Below are positions 34,546-44,000 of a DNA stretch of 64,000 bases, piece by piece. The position numbers and the translations under genes were made by a program. The notes beneath the pieces are model-generated. The model saw nothing but the letters and a program-made list of their open reading frames with translations, did not search any database and was not told the origin of the DNA. Origin of the DNA: Oscillospiraceae bacterium. Its GTDB lineage: Bacteria; Bacillota; Clostridia; Oscillospirales; Oscillospiraceae. The stretch lies in the NCBI GenBank assembly GCA_017430455.1, contig JAFRMX010000005.1, positions 62,001-126,000 of the forward strand, given 5' to 3'. How positions within the stretch are numbered: the first letter of the stretch is position 1; each line of letters starts with the position of its first letter.

Positions 34546-35592
34546 ATGAAAAAGGATATAACATCCGGTGCCCCGAGAATCCGTGAGCCTTTGAACGATA
34601 CCCAGCTGCTGATGACCATCACCATATGTATTTTTGTCGCAATGTATGCAGCTGCCATGATCTTTATGCGAGGCGGATTTCTGAAGGCTCAACAGTTTTT
34701 CGATCTTCTCAACGACAACGCTTATCTTATTATTATATCCTGCAGCCTTACAATCGTAATGATAGGCGGCGGAATCAACATCAGCGTCGGCGGCGTGATC
34801 AGCCTCACGGTCATGGCGTGCGCGATGTATCTTGAAAGCAGCAGTTCCACCAGTATTCTTACAACTCTTCTGCTCGCCTTGGGCATCGGTCTAGCCTTTG
34901 GACTGCTGCAGGGCTTTCTGATCAGTTATCTCGAGATCCAGCCGTTTATCGTCACTCTGGCAGGGATGTTTCTCGCTCGAGGTCTGACGACGATCCTGTC
35001 TGTCAATCCGGTCAAAGTTACTCATGAGAGATTTCTGAATCTTGTCAAAACCAAGGTGGAGATTGCCTGGTTGGGCTACACGGCAAAAAACGGAGCCCTG
35101 ATTCCAGCCAAGCTTGAGATCGGAGCTGTTGTCGCGCTGATGGTGGTCGTGCTGGTCTATCTGATGCTGCGCTACACCCGTCTCGGACGGAACATCTACG
35201 CCATAGGCGGAAACCAGCAGAGCGCGTTGATGTTGGGCATCAATGTGAAGCTGACCCGCTTTTGGAGCTACGTGCTAAGCGGATCTCTCAGCGGTCTTGC
35301 CGGCTTCGTCTTCCTGATGCATAAACCGGCAGGAAATGCCAGCGTGGCACTTCGCAGCGAGATGGACGCGATCGCTTCTTCTATAATAGGCGGCACACTT
35401 CTGACCGGAGGGGTGGGCAATGTGATAGGTTCCTTCTTCGGGACCATGATACTCGGGACTATCCAGAAGATCATTGCTCTCAGTCCGCTGAATGCTTCAT
35501 GGTGGCAGGAGATGGCCAACGGCGCCATGCTCGGACTGTTCATCATGCTCCAGAGCGTGATCCTTATGCGCAGACACAACAAAAAACACTGA
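34546..35592 (+). CDS. Sugar ABC transporter permease, YjfF-type
   Basis: 348-residue permease of the same superfamily, adjoining the previous stop directly. About nine hydrophobic helices; L-N-D-N-A-Y-L-I-I-I-S and G-G-G-I-N-I-S-V-G-G match the YjfF partner permease. I-G-G-T-L-L-T-G-G-V-G-N-V-I-G-S is the conserved C-terminal loop. Completes the YtfR/YtfT/YjfF-like importer. Confidence 0.9.
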   Translation: MKKDITSGAPRIREPLNDTQLLMTITICIFVAMYAAAMIFMRGGFLKAQQFFDLLNDNAYLIIISCSLTIVMIGGGINISVGGVISLTVMACAMYLESSSSTSILTTLLLALGIGLAFGLLQGFLISYLEIQPFIVTLAGMFLARGLTTILSVNPVKVTHERFLNLVKTKVEIAWLGYTAKNGALIPAKLEIGAVVALMVVVLVYLMLRYTRLGRNIYAIGGNQQSALMLGINVKLTRFWSYVLSGSLSGLAGFVFLMHKPAGNASVALRSEMDAIASSIIGGTLLTGGVGNVIGSFFGTMILGTIQKIIALSPLNASWWQEMANGAMLGLFIMLQSVILMRRHNKKH

Positions 35593-35691
35593 TATTCAAA
35601 ATGATTTGATAAATCGTGACAGAGTAAAAGGTTATCTATAGAATCATTTTATCGATAAACCGATACACTCATTCAGTTAGGAGGGGGTAAT

Positions 35692-37251
35692 TTGTCAGAA
35701 TCGGACAATATTCTGGAAATGCGGGGAATTACCAAGGAATTCCCCGGAGTCAAAGCCCTGGACAACGTCAACTTCGTTGTCAGACGGGGCAGCATCCACG
35801 CGCTGGTCGGAGAGAACGGCGCAGGGAAATCAACACTGATGAACGTGCTCAGCGGACTGTATCCCTATGGCAGTTATACAGGAGATATCATTTATGAAGG
35901 CGAGGTCTCCAAGTTCTATAAGATCAAGGACAGCGAGGAAAAGGGCATCGTTATCATCCACCAGGAACTTGCGCTGGTGCCGTATATGACCATCGGCGAG
36001 AATATGTTCCTGGGCAACGAACGAGGGAAAAAATACGCCATCGACTGGGACAAGACCCATGCCGAGGCAACAAAATATCTGAAGATAGTCGGACTGACCG
36101 ATTCCTCCAAAACTCTGATCAAGGATATCGGCGTAGGCAAACAGCAAATGGTTGAGATCGCCAAAGCTCTAGCCAAAAATGCACGCCTGCTTATCCTGGA
36201 TGAACCTACCTCGTCTCTCAACGAGGCGGACTCCAAGGCTTTGCTGGATCTGCTGCTTGAATTCAAGAAGCAGGGACTGACTTCCATAATCATCTCACAC
36301 AAGATCAATGAAGTATCCTATGTAGCGGATGATATAACGATAATCCGCGACGGAAAGACAATTGAAACATTGGTCAAAGGTGTCGATGATCTGAGTGAGG
36401 AGCGCATAATCCGCGGAATGGTCGGTCGCGAGATCGAGGACCGCTTCCCCAAACGCTACGGAGTAAGCATCGGAGAACCTGCGCTGGAGGTGGAAGACTG
36501 GAATGTATACCATCCGATCTATGCGGAAAAGAAGGTGATCGACCACGTCTCATTCCATGTCAATAAAGGCGAGGTGGTCGGCTTTGCAGGCCTTATGGGA
36601 GCAGGGCGTACCGAGCTTGCCATGTCAATCTTTGGCCGCAGCTATGGCAGAGACATCAGCGGTAAGATCAGGATCCATGGCAAAGAGGTCACACTGCACT
36701 CTCCGCGTCAGGCGATCGATGCAGGTCTTGCGTATGTTACCGAAGACCGCAAAGGCAGCGGACTGATCCTGACCAACCCCATTACAATCAACACGACTCT
36801 TGCAAATATGAAGGGTGTATCCAATCGCGGTGTTATCGATAGAGACAAGGAGCTTTCTGTCGCAGAAAAATACCGCCAGAAGCTCAATACGAAAACACCT
36901 TCAGTCCGGCAGAATGTAGGGAAACTCTCCGGCGGAAACCAGCAGAAGGTTCTGCTGTCAAAGTGGATGTATGCAGATCCGGACATTCTGATTCTGGACG
37001 AGCCGACCCGCGGTATCGACGTCGGCGCAAAATATGAAATCTACTGCATTATCAATGACCTGGTTGCAGAGGGGAAATCAGTCATCATGATCTCTTCTGA
37101 AATGCCTGAAGTCCTGGGAATGTGCGACAGGATCTACGTGCTCGCTGAAGGGCGCATCGTCGGTGAATTCGGCAGGGAAGAGGCCAGCCAGGAGAAGATA
37201 ATGGCAAGCATTCTTTCAGTAGATTTGGCAGAAAAGGAGAAAGAGATATGA
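35692..37251 (+). CDS. Multiple-sugar ABC transporter ATPase, GguA/XylG-type
   Basis: 519-residue tandem ABC ATPase. The typical GguA/MmsA features are present: [36 protein letters not shown], first Walker [10 protein letters not shown] and second signature L-S-G-G-N-Q-Q-K. The start is TTG 35692 after AGGAGGGGG. Preceded by a 99-base gap with a long inverted repeat (AAAATGATT at 35598 and its complement at 35642). It fits the ChvE-like N-terminal half of the dual binding protein. Confidence 0.93.
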   Translation: MSESDNILEMRGITKEFPGVKALDNVNFVVRRGSIHALVGENGAGKSTLMNVLSGLYPYGSYTGDIIYEGEVSKFYKIKDSEEKGIVIIHQELALVPYMTIGENMFLGNERGKKYAIDWDKTHAEATKYLKIVGLTDSSKTLIKDIGVGKQQMVEIAKALAKNARLLILDEPTSSLNEADSKALLDLLLEFKKQGLTSIIISHKINEVSYVADDITIIRDGKTIETLVKGVDDLSEERIIRGMVGREIEDRFPKRYGVSIGEPALEVEDWNVYHPIYAEKKVIDHVSFHVNKGEVVGFAGLMGAGRTELAMSIFGRSYGRDISGKIRIHGKEVTLHSPRQAIDAGLAYVTEDRKGSGLILTNPITINTTLANMKGVSNRGVIDRDKELSVAEKYRQKLNTKTPSVRQNVGKLSGGNQQKVLLSKWMYADPDILILDEPTRGIDVGAKYEIYCIINDLVAEGKSVIMISSEMPEVLGMCDRIYVLAEGRIVGEFGREEASQEKIMASILSVDLAEKEKEI

Positions 37252-38420
37252 CGTCAAAGACAAAAGTACTGAATTTTGTTCAGAAATATACGATGATCAT
37301 TGCCCTGGTGCTGGTAACGGCTTTTTTTGCCTGGAGAACCAACGGCAAGATACTGATGCCGCAGAACATCACTAATATTATTTCCCAGAACGCCTACGTT
37401 TTCGTATTGGCGACAGGTATGCTGATGTGCATCCTCACCGGAGGCAATATCGACCTGTCTGTAGGCTCGGTGGTCTGCTTTGTAGGCACTGTCGGCGCTG
37501 TAATGATGGATCGGGACCTGAATATGTGGCTGGCTGTCCTGCTGATGCTCGTTGTCGGACTGCTGATAGGCGCCTGGCAGGCATTCTGGATCGCCTATGT
37601 CAAGGTTCCTCCTTTCATTACTACGCTTGCCGGCATGCTGATTTTCAGAGGACTGTCCAACGTGGTGCTTCAGGGGAAGACAATGGCCGTGACTAACGAG
37701 AAATTCGTTCAGATCTTTGGCGGCGGTGCCAACTGCTATGTTCCCGATTTCTTCGGCGGTGAGAATATCAACATTCTCTGTCTTGTAGTGGGTATTCTGG
37801 CCTGCATAATATATCTTGTTATTACGACCCGCAATCAGATAACCCGCCGGAAAGCCAACCTTGAATCAGGATCGCTTGCCGCAACTGTCATCAAGGCAGT
37901 GATCATCGTGGCGGTAGTCATTTTCTTCACACTGCGGCTTGCCCAATATAAGGGCCTGCCCATGGCGCTGATATGGGTGGTAGCGGTGATCATGATCTAC
38001 TCGTATGTTACATCCAAGACCACAGTCGGCCGTTATCTGTACGCAGTGGGCGGCAACGAAACGGCAACCAAGCTCTCAGGAATCGACACCAGAAAAATAT
38101 ACTTCTTTGCCTATACAAATATGGGCCTGCTGGCCGGTCTGGCCGGCATTCTGACAATCGCGCGTCTCACCTCCGCCCAGCCGACTTACGGACAGAACTA
38201 TGAGATGGACGCCATCGGCTCCTGCTTTATCGGAGGAGCTTCCGCTTACGGCGGAGTCGGCACTGTTCCCGGCGTTATTATAGGTGCTCTTCTCATGGGT
38301 GTCATCAATATCGGCATGAGCATAATGGGCGTTGACGCCAACTACCAGAAGGTGGTCAAAGGACTGGTCCTGCTGGCCGCAGTCATCTTCGACGTGGTAT
38401 CCAAGAAAAAGAACAGCTGA
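37248..38420 (+). CDS. Multiple-sugar ABC transporter permease, GguB/XylH-type
   Basis: 390-residue permease with about ten hydrophobic helices. [11 protein letters not shown] near residue 65, [16 protein letters not shown] and [14 protein letters not shown] are typical of the XylH/GguB/MmsB family. A single permease serves as homodimer in this family. It overlaps the ATPase gene by 4 bases. Confidence 0.93.
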   Translation: MTSKTKVLNFVQKYTMIIALVLVTAFFAWRTNGKILMPQNITNIISQNAYVFVLATGMLMCILTGGNIDLSVGSVVCFVGTVGAVMMDRDLNMWLAVLLMLVVGLLIGAWQAFWIAYVKVPPFITTLAGMLIFRGLSNVVLQGKTMAVTNEKFVQIFGGGANCYVPDFFGGENINILCLVVGILACIIYLVITTRNQITRRKANLESGSLAATVIKAVIIVAVVIFFTLRLAQYKGLPMALIWVVAVIMIYSYVTSKTTVGRYLYAVGGNETATKLSGIDTRKIYFFAYTNMGLLAGLAGILTIARLTSAQPTYGQNYEMDAIGSCFIGGASAYGGVGTVPGVIIGALLMGVINIGMSIMGVDANYQKVVKGLVLLAAVIFDVVSKKKNS

Positions 38421-38461
38421 GCGAAGATCCGCGCACCGTCAGAAGAGAGAGAAAACCGATA

Positions 38462-38761
38462 ATGGACGACAGAAAAAAACAGTCAGAAACAGTTTGTGCC
38501 CGGGAAAGCAGCTTTACTGTTGTACGCGCGGTTGTAGCAGGCTATCTCGTCTATCTCGGTATCTCTCTGTTGCGCGGCACGACAGACGGAGGGACAGCAA
38601 TGCCTCTTCGTCTCAAGTGGTTTTTCTCGCTTCTGTTCATCGTCGCAGGCTTGCTTTTTGCTGTATATACATGGCGCCGCTGGCGCAAGTTCTCAGTCAG
38701 GCCGGAAAAGCCTGAAACAAATGAGGATCTGAGCAGCGGAAAAGATGAACAGACAGAATAA
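38462..38761 (+). CDS. Small two-helix membrane protein
   Basis: 99 residues; no family recognised. Two hydrophobic helices (residues about 20-37 and 52-73) separated by a short loop R-G-T-T-D-G-G-T-A-M-P, then a charged tail. A protein of the same build (A-G-x-Y-L-x-Y-L-S, G-x-x-D, L/M-P, I-x-G-I-x-F) is encoded at 42023 near the other sugar cassette. It sits between the transporter and xylulokinase, so a transporter-linked role is possible. Confidence 0.7.
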   Translation: MDDRKKQSETVCARESSFTVVRAVVAGYLVYLGISLLRGTTDGGTAMPLRLKWFFSLLFIVAGLLFAVYTWRRWRKFSVRPEKPETNEDLSSGKDEQTE

Positions 38762-38788
38762 ATACAAATAAATCAGGAGGTGGGCGCT

Positions 38789-40276
38789 ATCAGCCTATAT
38801 ATTGGAATCGACCTCGGCACTTCAGCGGTGAAGCTGCTGCTGACAAACGAGAGCGGAGAGATATTAAACAGTGTTACCAAAGAATACCCTCTTTCTTTCC
38901 CGAGACCCGGGTGGTCGGAACAGGATCCCAGAGACTGGTGGAAAGCCGTTCAGCATGGAATTCTGGAGCTGACCGAGAATTTCAACAAGGATCAGGTCCG
39001 GGGAATAGGCTGCGGAGGGCAGATGCACGGTCTGGTGGCGCTCGATGAAGACGATCGCGTGATCCGGCCGGCCATCCTTTGGAATGACGGACGTACGGCA
39101 GAGGAGACGGAGTGGCTCAATACCGTGATAGGAAAAGAGAAGCTCTCCGAGCTCACCGCAAATATCGCGTTTGCCGGCTTCACTGCGCCTAAATTGCTTT
39201 GGATGAAAAAGCATGAGCCGGAAAATTTTGCCCGGATCAAAAAGATCATGCTGCCAAAGGATTATATTAACTATCGTCTTACCGGAGTTCACTCATGTGA
39301 TTATTCCGATGCCAGCGGCATGCTGCTTCTTGATGTGGCACACAGGTGCTGGTCAAAGGAAATGCTGGATATTTGCGGTATTTCAGATGAGCAGATGCCG
39401 AAGCTGTTTGAAAGCTACGAGGTCACAGGCACGCTCCGGGGCTTTGTGTCCGGATCGCTGGGACTTCCGCGTGACTGCAGGGTCGTGGCAGGAGCCGGAG
39501 ATAACGCGGCAGCAGCTGTTGGGACCGGAGTGGTAGGAGAAGGCGGCTGCAATATTTCTCTAGGTACGTCAGGCACTATCTTCATCTCGTCGAAGAAATT
39601 CGGCGTCGACCCGAACAATGCCCTGCACGCCTTTGCCCACGCAGACGGAGGATGGCATCTGATGGGCTGCATGCTTTCGGCTGCCAGCTGCAATAAATGG
39701 ATATGCAAAGATATCCTTCACACAGGCGATTATGCCGCAGAACAGGCTGCTGTAAAGGAAGAAAATCTGGGTCGCAACCGCGTATTTTTCCTTCCGTATC
39801 TGATGGGTGAGCGCAGCCCGATCAATGACATTGATGCCCGCGGGACATTTGTGGGAATGTCGATGGATACCGGGCGTTCCGATATGGTACAGGCTGTATT
39901 GGAGGGCGTCGCTTTCGCTATCCGCGATTCCTTTGAGATCGCGAAGAGTCTTGGAATTCCGATCGTTTCCTCCAGACTGTGCGGCGGCGGCGCGAAATCT
40001 CCTCTGTGGAGGAAGATCCTTGCCGATATTCTGAATATCCGCTTGGAGATCCCGCAGACAGAGGAAGGCGGTTACGGCGCTGCCATGCTGGCGATGGTTG
40101 GATGCGGCGAGTACAAAAGCGTTGAAGAGTGTGCCGGAGTCCTGACTTCCGTCAGCGAGACCATAGAGCCGGATCCTGCAGCAGCCGCGCGCTATGAAAC
40201 CCAATACCTGAAATTCAAAAAAATATACCCTGCCATGAAAACACTGTTTAAAGAAATCAAGGAGGAAGCATTATGA
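38789..40276 (+). CDS. xylB: Xylulokinase XylB, apparent ATC start
   Basis: FGGY-family kinase that phosphorylates D-xylulose to xylulose 5-phosphate. Phosphate-binding [11 protein letters not shown] at the N-terminus, substrate-binding [18 protein letters not shown] and L-G-T-S-G-T; C-terminal [11 protein letters not shown]. The only conventional start in frame, GTG 38780, lies inside the ribosome binding site AGGAGGTG. The codon 8 bases after AGGAGG, where the family N-terminus (S-L-Y-I-G-I-D) begins, is ATC. 495 residues from there. The next gene, xylA, overlaps by 4 bases. Confidence 0.93.
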   Translation: MSLYIGIDLGTSAVKLLLTNESGEILNSVTKEYPLSFPRPGWSEQDPRDWWKAVQHGILELTENFNKDQVRGIGCGGQMHGLVALDEDDRVIRPAILWNDGRTAEETEWLNTVIGKEKLSELTANIAFAGFTAPKLLWMKKHEPENFARIKKIMLPKDYINYRLTGVHSCDYSDASGMLLLDVAHRCWSKEMLDICGISDEQMPKLFESYEVTGTLRGFVSGSLGLPRDCRVVAGAGDNAAAAVGTGVVGEGGCNISLGTSGTIFISSKKFGVDPNNALHAFAHADGGWHLMGCMLSAASCNKWICKDILHTGDYAAEQAAVKEENLGRNRVFFLPYLMGERSPINDIDARGTFVGMSMDTGRSDMVQAVLEGVAFAIRDSFEIAKSLGIPIVSSRLCGGGAKSPLWRKILADILNIRLEIPQTEEGGYGAAMLAMVGCGEYKSVEECAGVLTSVSETIEPDPAAAARYETQYLKFKKIYPAMKTLFKEIKEEAL

Positions 40277-41583
40277 TATTTGAAAATATTCCCGCAATTC
40301 CTTATGAGGGTCCGAAGAGCACAAATCCGCTGGCGTTTAAATTCTATGATCCGGACAAGATCGTTATGGGAAAGCCCATGAAGGAGCATCTGCCCTTTGC
40401 AATGGCCTGGTGGCACAACCTTGGCGCGGCCGGAACCGATATGTTCGGGCGCGATACCGCCGACAAATCCTTCGGTGCGGTAAAAGGCACAATGGAGCAT
40501 GCCAAAGCGAAAGTCGATGCCGGCTTTGAGTTCATGCAGAAGCTGGGGATCCGCTATTTCTGCTTCCATGATGTGGATCTTGTTCCGGAGGCAGAAGATA
40601 TAAAGGAGACCAACCGCCGTCTGGACGAGATCAGCGATTACATCCTCGAGAAGATGAAGGGCACCGATATCAAGTGCCTTTGGGGCACGGCCAATATGTT
40701 CTCAAATCCGCGCTTTATGAACGGCGCAGGCTCCTCCAATTCTGCCGATGTCTTCGCTTTTGCGGCAGCACAGGCTAAGAAGGCCTTGGATCTGACCGTC
40801 AAACTCGGCGGGCGCGGCTATGTCTTCTGGGGAGGTCGTGAGGGCTATGAGACGCTGCTCAATACCGACATGAAGTTCGAGCAGGAGAATATCGCGAAGC
40901 TCATGCATATGGCCATCGATTACGGGCGCAGCATAGGCTTTACCGGTGATTTCTATATTGAGCCCAAACCGAAAGAGCCGATGAAACACCAGTATGATTT
41001 CGATGCAGCCACTGCGATAGGCTTCCTCCGCCAGTATGGACTTGATAAGGACTTCAAGCTTAACATCGAGGCAAACCACGCCACACTGGCAGGTCACACT
41101 TTCCAGCACGATCTGCGTGTTTCCGCTATAAACGGAATGCTGGGCAGCATTGACGCCAACCAGGGCGATATGCTCCTCGGCTGGGATACCGACGAATTCC
41201 CGTTCAATGTATATGACGCGACCATGTGCATGTATGAGGTGCTCAAGTCAGACGGGCTCACCGGCGGCTTTAACTTCGATTCCAAATCACGCCGCCCGAG
41301 CTATACAGTCGAAGATATGTTTGCAAGCTATATCCTCGGCATGGACACTTTTGCCCTCGGACTTTTGAAAGCTGCCGAGCTGATTGAGGACGGCAGGCTT
41401 GCCGCTTTCGTCAAAGAACGCTATGCAAGCTATGAGAGCGGCATCGGCGCAAAGATCCGCAGCGGAGAAACCGATTTGAAGGAACTGGCAGCATATGCGG
41501 ATTCCCTCGGAGCTCCTGAGCTTCCCGGAAGCGGCAAACAGGAACAGCTTGAGAGCATAGTAAACCAGGTACTTTTCGGATAA
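40273..41583 (+). CDS. xylA: Xylose isomerase XylA
   Basis: 436-residue metal-dependent isomerase of D-xylose and D-xylulose, normal length. Active-site stretches: [11 protein letters not shown] (catalytic His), [18 protein letters not shown] and [14 protein letters not shown] with metal ligands. AAGGAGGAAGC precedes the ATG. Last gene of the pentose cassette, followed by a strong terminator. Confidence 0.98.
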   Translation: MIFENIPAIPYEGPKSTNPLAFKFYDPDKIVMGKPMKEHLPFAMAWWHNLGAAGTDMFGRDTADKSFGAVKGTMEHAKAKVDAGFEFMQKLGIRYFCFHDVDLVPEAEDIKETNRRLDEISDYILEKMKGTDIKCLWGTANMFSNPRFMNGAGSSNSADVFAFAAAQAKKALDLTVKLGGRGYVFWGGREGYETLLNTDMKFEQENIAKLMHMAIDYGRSIGFTGDFYIEPKPKEPMKHQYDFDAATAIGFLRQYGLDKDFKLNIEANHATLAGHTFQHDLRVSAINGMLGSIDANQGDMLLGWDTDEFPFNVYDATMCMYEVLKSDGLTGGFNFDSKSRRPSYTVEDMFASYILGMDTFALGLLKAAELIEDGRLAAFVKERYASYESGIGAKIRSGETDLKELAAYADSLGAPELPGSGKQEQLESIVNQVLFG

Positions 41584-41607
41584 AGCAGGGACTGTGAAAT
41601 AGTCTCC

Positions 41608-41659
41608 AAAAAAGAAGGAAACTTCCAATCAAAAACGCTTGGAAGTAACCTTCTTTTTT
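41608..41659 (+). terminator. Terminator of the pentose cassette
   Basis: Outer stem AAAAAAGAAGG/CCTTCTTTTTT and inner stem ACTTCCAA/TTGGAAGT with a 10-base loop, ending in six T. Confidence 0.92.
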
Positions 41660-41828
41660 GGTACAATTTTACTCAGATCTTATAGACTTTTCGGTGCTGC
41701 GAGACAATATACGGAAAAATGACAGAAAACCGGATCTCAAGATAAATGAGCAGACAGAATTGGAAATAATAATTAAGAAAGAGGCTCCCGCCAGACCTTC
41801 TTTTCCGGAGGCGTCAAGTTTATGATAC

Positions 41829-41979
41829 TTAGTATTTTGGGTTGATTCCGTACCAGATTCTGTTGTAAAGTTAAATAGTCTTGGGATTGCAACTGAACCG
41901 ATAAGATTTGATGATTATACAGGGAAGAAAATGACTTTTCCATGATCCGGATGGGTAGTCCATAGAGATATATGAATAG
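41829..41979 (+). pseudogene. Remnant of a glyoxalase/VOC-family gene
   Basis: From 41829 one frame reads L-V-F-W-V-D-S-V-P-D-S-V-V-K-L, then I-A-T-E-P-I-R-F-D-D-Y-T-G-K-K-M-T-F. After a frame change at 41940 it reads H-D-P-D-G-stop-S-I-E-I-Y-E and a final TAG at 41979. This is the C-terminal third of a small vicinal-oxygen-chelate protein (usual ending F-x-D-P-D-G-x-P-x-E-L-Y-E), broken by a frameshift and a nonsense codon and lacking its N-terminal part. The rest of 41660-42022 shows no gene. Confidence 0.75.
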
Positions 41980-42022
41980 AATGCGGAATTAGTTATTTTG
42001 AAAAACGGAAAAGGGAAAGAAT

Positions 42023-42265
42023 ATGAAAAGAATATATGAATGGATGAGATGCCAACCCAAAACGAAGAACTATTTATACTTTGCAGCAGGGTTATATTTA
42101 TTATATTTATCGTACAAAATGCTTCTGGGGATTAATGATATGGCAGGCAACAGACTGCCTATATATATGTTTATGTGTGCTTTCGCCATAATTGGCATCA
42201 CATTCACGGTGTTTCCTGCTATTATTATAATTAAAGACCGTACAAATAACAATAACCAGAGATAG
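42023..42265 (+). CDS. Small two-helix membrane protein
   Basis: 80 residues with two hydrophobic helices (residues about 17-33 and 46-68), no known family. The spacing and motifs resemble the 99-residue protein at 38462. AAAAGGGAAAG precedes the ATG. It lies between the pentose cassette and the regulator of the second sugar cassette; codon use is AT-rich like its downstream neighbours. Confidence 0.65.
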   Translation: MKRIYEWMRCQPKTKNYLYFAAGLYLLYLSYKMLLGINDMAGNRLPIYMFMCAFAIIGITFTVFPAIIIIKDRTNNNNQR

Positions 42266-42318
42266 AGACAATCGAGAAGGATATAAAACAGACCACCGAA
42301 AAAAGGAATGAAAAGAGA

Positions 42319-43596
42319 ATGATTCTGTGTGATATTAATGAGGTGTCGTCAAGGTGCGGGTTAACACCGGAAGAAATAATTGAGATTTCTGACAGAGCAA
42401 GACAGGAAGGCCTTAAAATACCTGAATATAACAGGGAATATCAATTTAATGCATTTGACAGGGTCCTGTTGCATAAGATAGCTAAGTTATTAAAAAAAAG
42501 GGGAGAATCATTAGAATCCCAGGAAAGAATCAGACAAAAGATTAGAAATCTGATTTTGGCACGGGAATCTGCATCTACGGTGGAAGATGTTGCATTAGAA
42601 GCAAATGTCTCGATTGGAGCAGTTTCCAGTACTCTAAATAACAGCGGTATTAATATAAGAGTAGGAGAAGCAACGAGAGAGAAAATAATACAAGCAGCAA
42701 GAGATTTAAAATATAATCCAAACCGTTTTGCCGCGGCTTTGCGAACTAAACGTTCAGGAATAATCGGAGCAATAGTAAGAAATATAGATGATCCTTTTTT
42801 GAGACAAGTTCTGTGGAGGGTGCAAGAAATAAGTGAAAAACATGGCTATTCTCTTTTGATGAGCCATGCAAATCGGGAGGCAAAACTCGCAGAAAACCAG
42901 CTAAAATTGATGGTAGAGAATTTTTTTGACGGGTTGCTGGTTCTCGGTGATATGACAGATGATTCGGAATTTATCACTGCTCTGTCAAGATGCGGAACAC
43001 CTGCGGTAATGATAGGCGGCAGAAAGACCTCAGAAATAACATCAATTATGTATGATGACAGGTTGGGAGCGGAATTAGCATTTAATTATATAACAGGATT
43101 GGGGCATCATGAAATTGCTTATATTGGCAATTTACAGCACTATAGTGTTTTGACCAGAGTAGAAAAAATCAAGGAAATGCAGAAAGAAACACATTTGAAT
43201 AATTATGCCATTTGTTATATGCAATCACAGAACATTCCTGAAGCAGGCGATGCTGTAAGGCGTTTATTCAGATCAGAAATTAATCCGACAGCAATATTGT
43301 GCGGTTCCGACTATTTGGCGCAAGGCGTTATGACCGAAGTGTTAAGAAACGGTAAAAAAATACCGGAAGACATATCCATAATGGGATATGACGATTTGAC
43401 AGACGGAGTTTTTCCGGTTCCAATTACAACTATTCATCAGCCCGTGAAGAAAGCAGCAGAGTTGGCTTTTGAGGAACTTCGCGTTCAAATGACGATGAAT
43501 TCAATCAATAATTATAACAGAAGAGAAATAACGATAAATCCCAAGCTCGTTATTCGCGAAAGCTGCCGACCCTTATTGAAAACAGCTAATCAGTGA
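42319..43596 (+). CDS. LacI-family regulator with an extra MerR-like N-terminal domain
   Basis: 425 residues, about 85 more than a usual LacI protein. Residues 1-80 resemble a MerR-type winged helix: D-I-N-E-V-S-S-R-C-G-L-T-P-E-E-I, then R-Q-E-G-L-K-I-P-E-Y and L-H-K-I-A-K-L-L-K-K-R-G-E-S-L. At about 86 a complete LacI helix-turn-helix starts (T-V-E-D-V-A-L-E-A-N-V-S-I-G-A-V-S-S-T-L-N) and the sugar-sensor domain follows. It therefore may have two DNA-binding heads. It precedes the second cassette, whose promoter carries a 14-base palindrome. Confidence 0.85.
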   Translation: MILCDINEVSSRCGLTPEEIIEISDRARQEGLKIPEYNREYQFNAFDRVLLHKIAKLLKKRGESLESQERIRQKIRNLILARESASTVEDVALEANVSIGAVSSTLNNSGINIRVGEATREKIIQAARDLKYNPNRFAAALRTKRSGIIGAIVRNIDDPFLRQVLWRVQEISEKHGYSLLMSHANREAKLAENQLKLMVENFFDGLLVLGDMTDDSEFITALSRCGTPAVMIGGRKTSEITSIMYDDRLGAELAFNYITGLGHHEIAYIGNLQHYSVLTRVEKIKEMQKETHLNNYAICYMQSQNIPEAGDAVRRLFRSEINPTAILCGSDYLAQGVMTEVLRNGKKIPEDISIMGYDDLTDGVFPVPITTIHQPVKKAAELAFEELRVQMTMNSINNYNRREITINPKLVIRESCRPLLKTANQ

Positions 43597-43773
43597 AATA
43601 ATAACAATTTAGGCACAAGCGTAAATAAGGGAATACAAATTCACGAATTTATCCTCAATATATTTGATGTTTAACATTATTGAAGGATAATACAGAGGAG
43701 AAATTGCATTAATAGATAAAAAAATGAACAAAAAAATGCATAAAATACTGTTTTTCTATATATTTGAATTAAC

Positions 43774-43801
43774 TTGACAATAGAAAGCCGGATGATATAT
43801 T
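43774..43801 (+). promoter_or_regulatory. Promoter of the second sugar cassette
   Basis: Consensus TTGACA, 16-base spacer and TATATT (an alternative TATTAT is 2 bases further on). Confidence 0.78.
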
Positions 43802-43838
43802 ATGAGGCCGATAATAAGTTTAAGTTGTTTTAATTGTG

Positions 43839-43852
43839 ATAAAACGTTTTAT
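43839..43852 (+). promoter_or_regulatory. LacI-type operator
   Basis: Perfect palindrome ATAAAACGTTTTAT with the central CG typical of LacI-family sites, about 30 bases downstream of the predicted transcription start. The neighbouring MerR-LacI regulator is the likely binder. Confidence 0.7.
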
Positions 43853-44000
43853 TAATTATATATTTCTCATTGATTTATTAGCAATGAGAAAATAATTGTA
43901 AATAGATTTTGCAGTTTCAGTATATTGATAAAACCTTTTATGATTAGTTTTGTAATTATCCTGCATAGCAGGAAAAAATAATATTTTTTTAGGAGGAAAC

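Larger units (their letters stand above)
43597..44000. other. Control region of the second sugar cassette
   Basis: 404 very AT-rich bases without a gene. Contains the promoter at 43774-43801, the palindrome at 43839-43852, and TAGGAGGAAAC before the ATG at 44001. The mRNA leader of about 190 bases has no recognised riboswitch. Confidence 0.7.

Noticed and set aside
38780..38782. GTG as the start of xylB
   Set aside because: It overlaps the ribosome binding site AGGAGGTG and adds residues before the normal family N-terminus.
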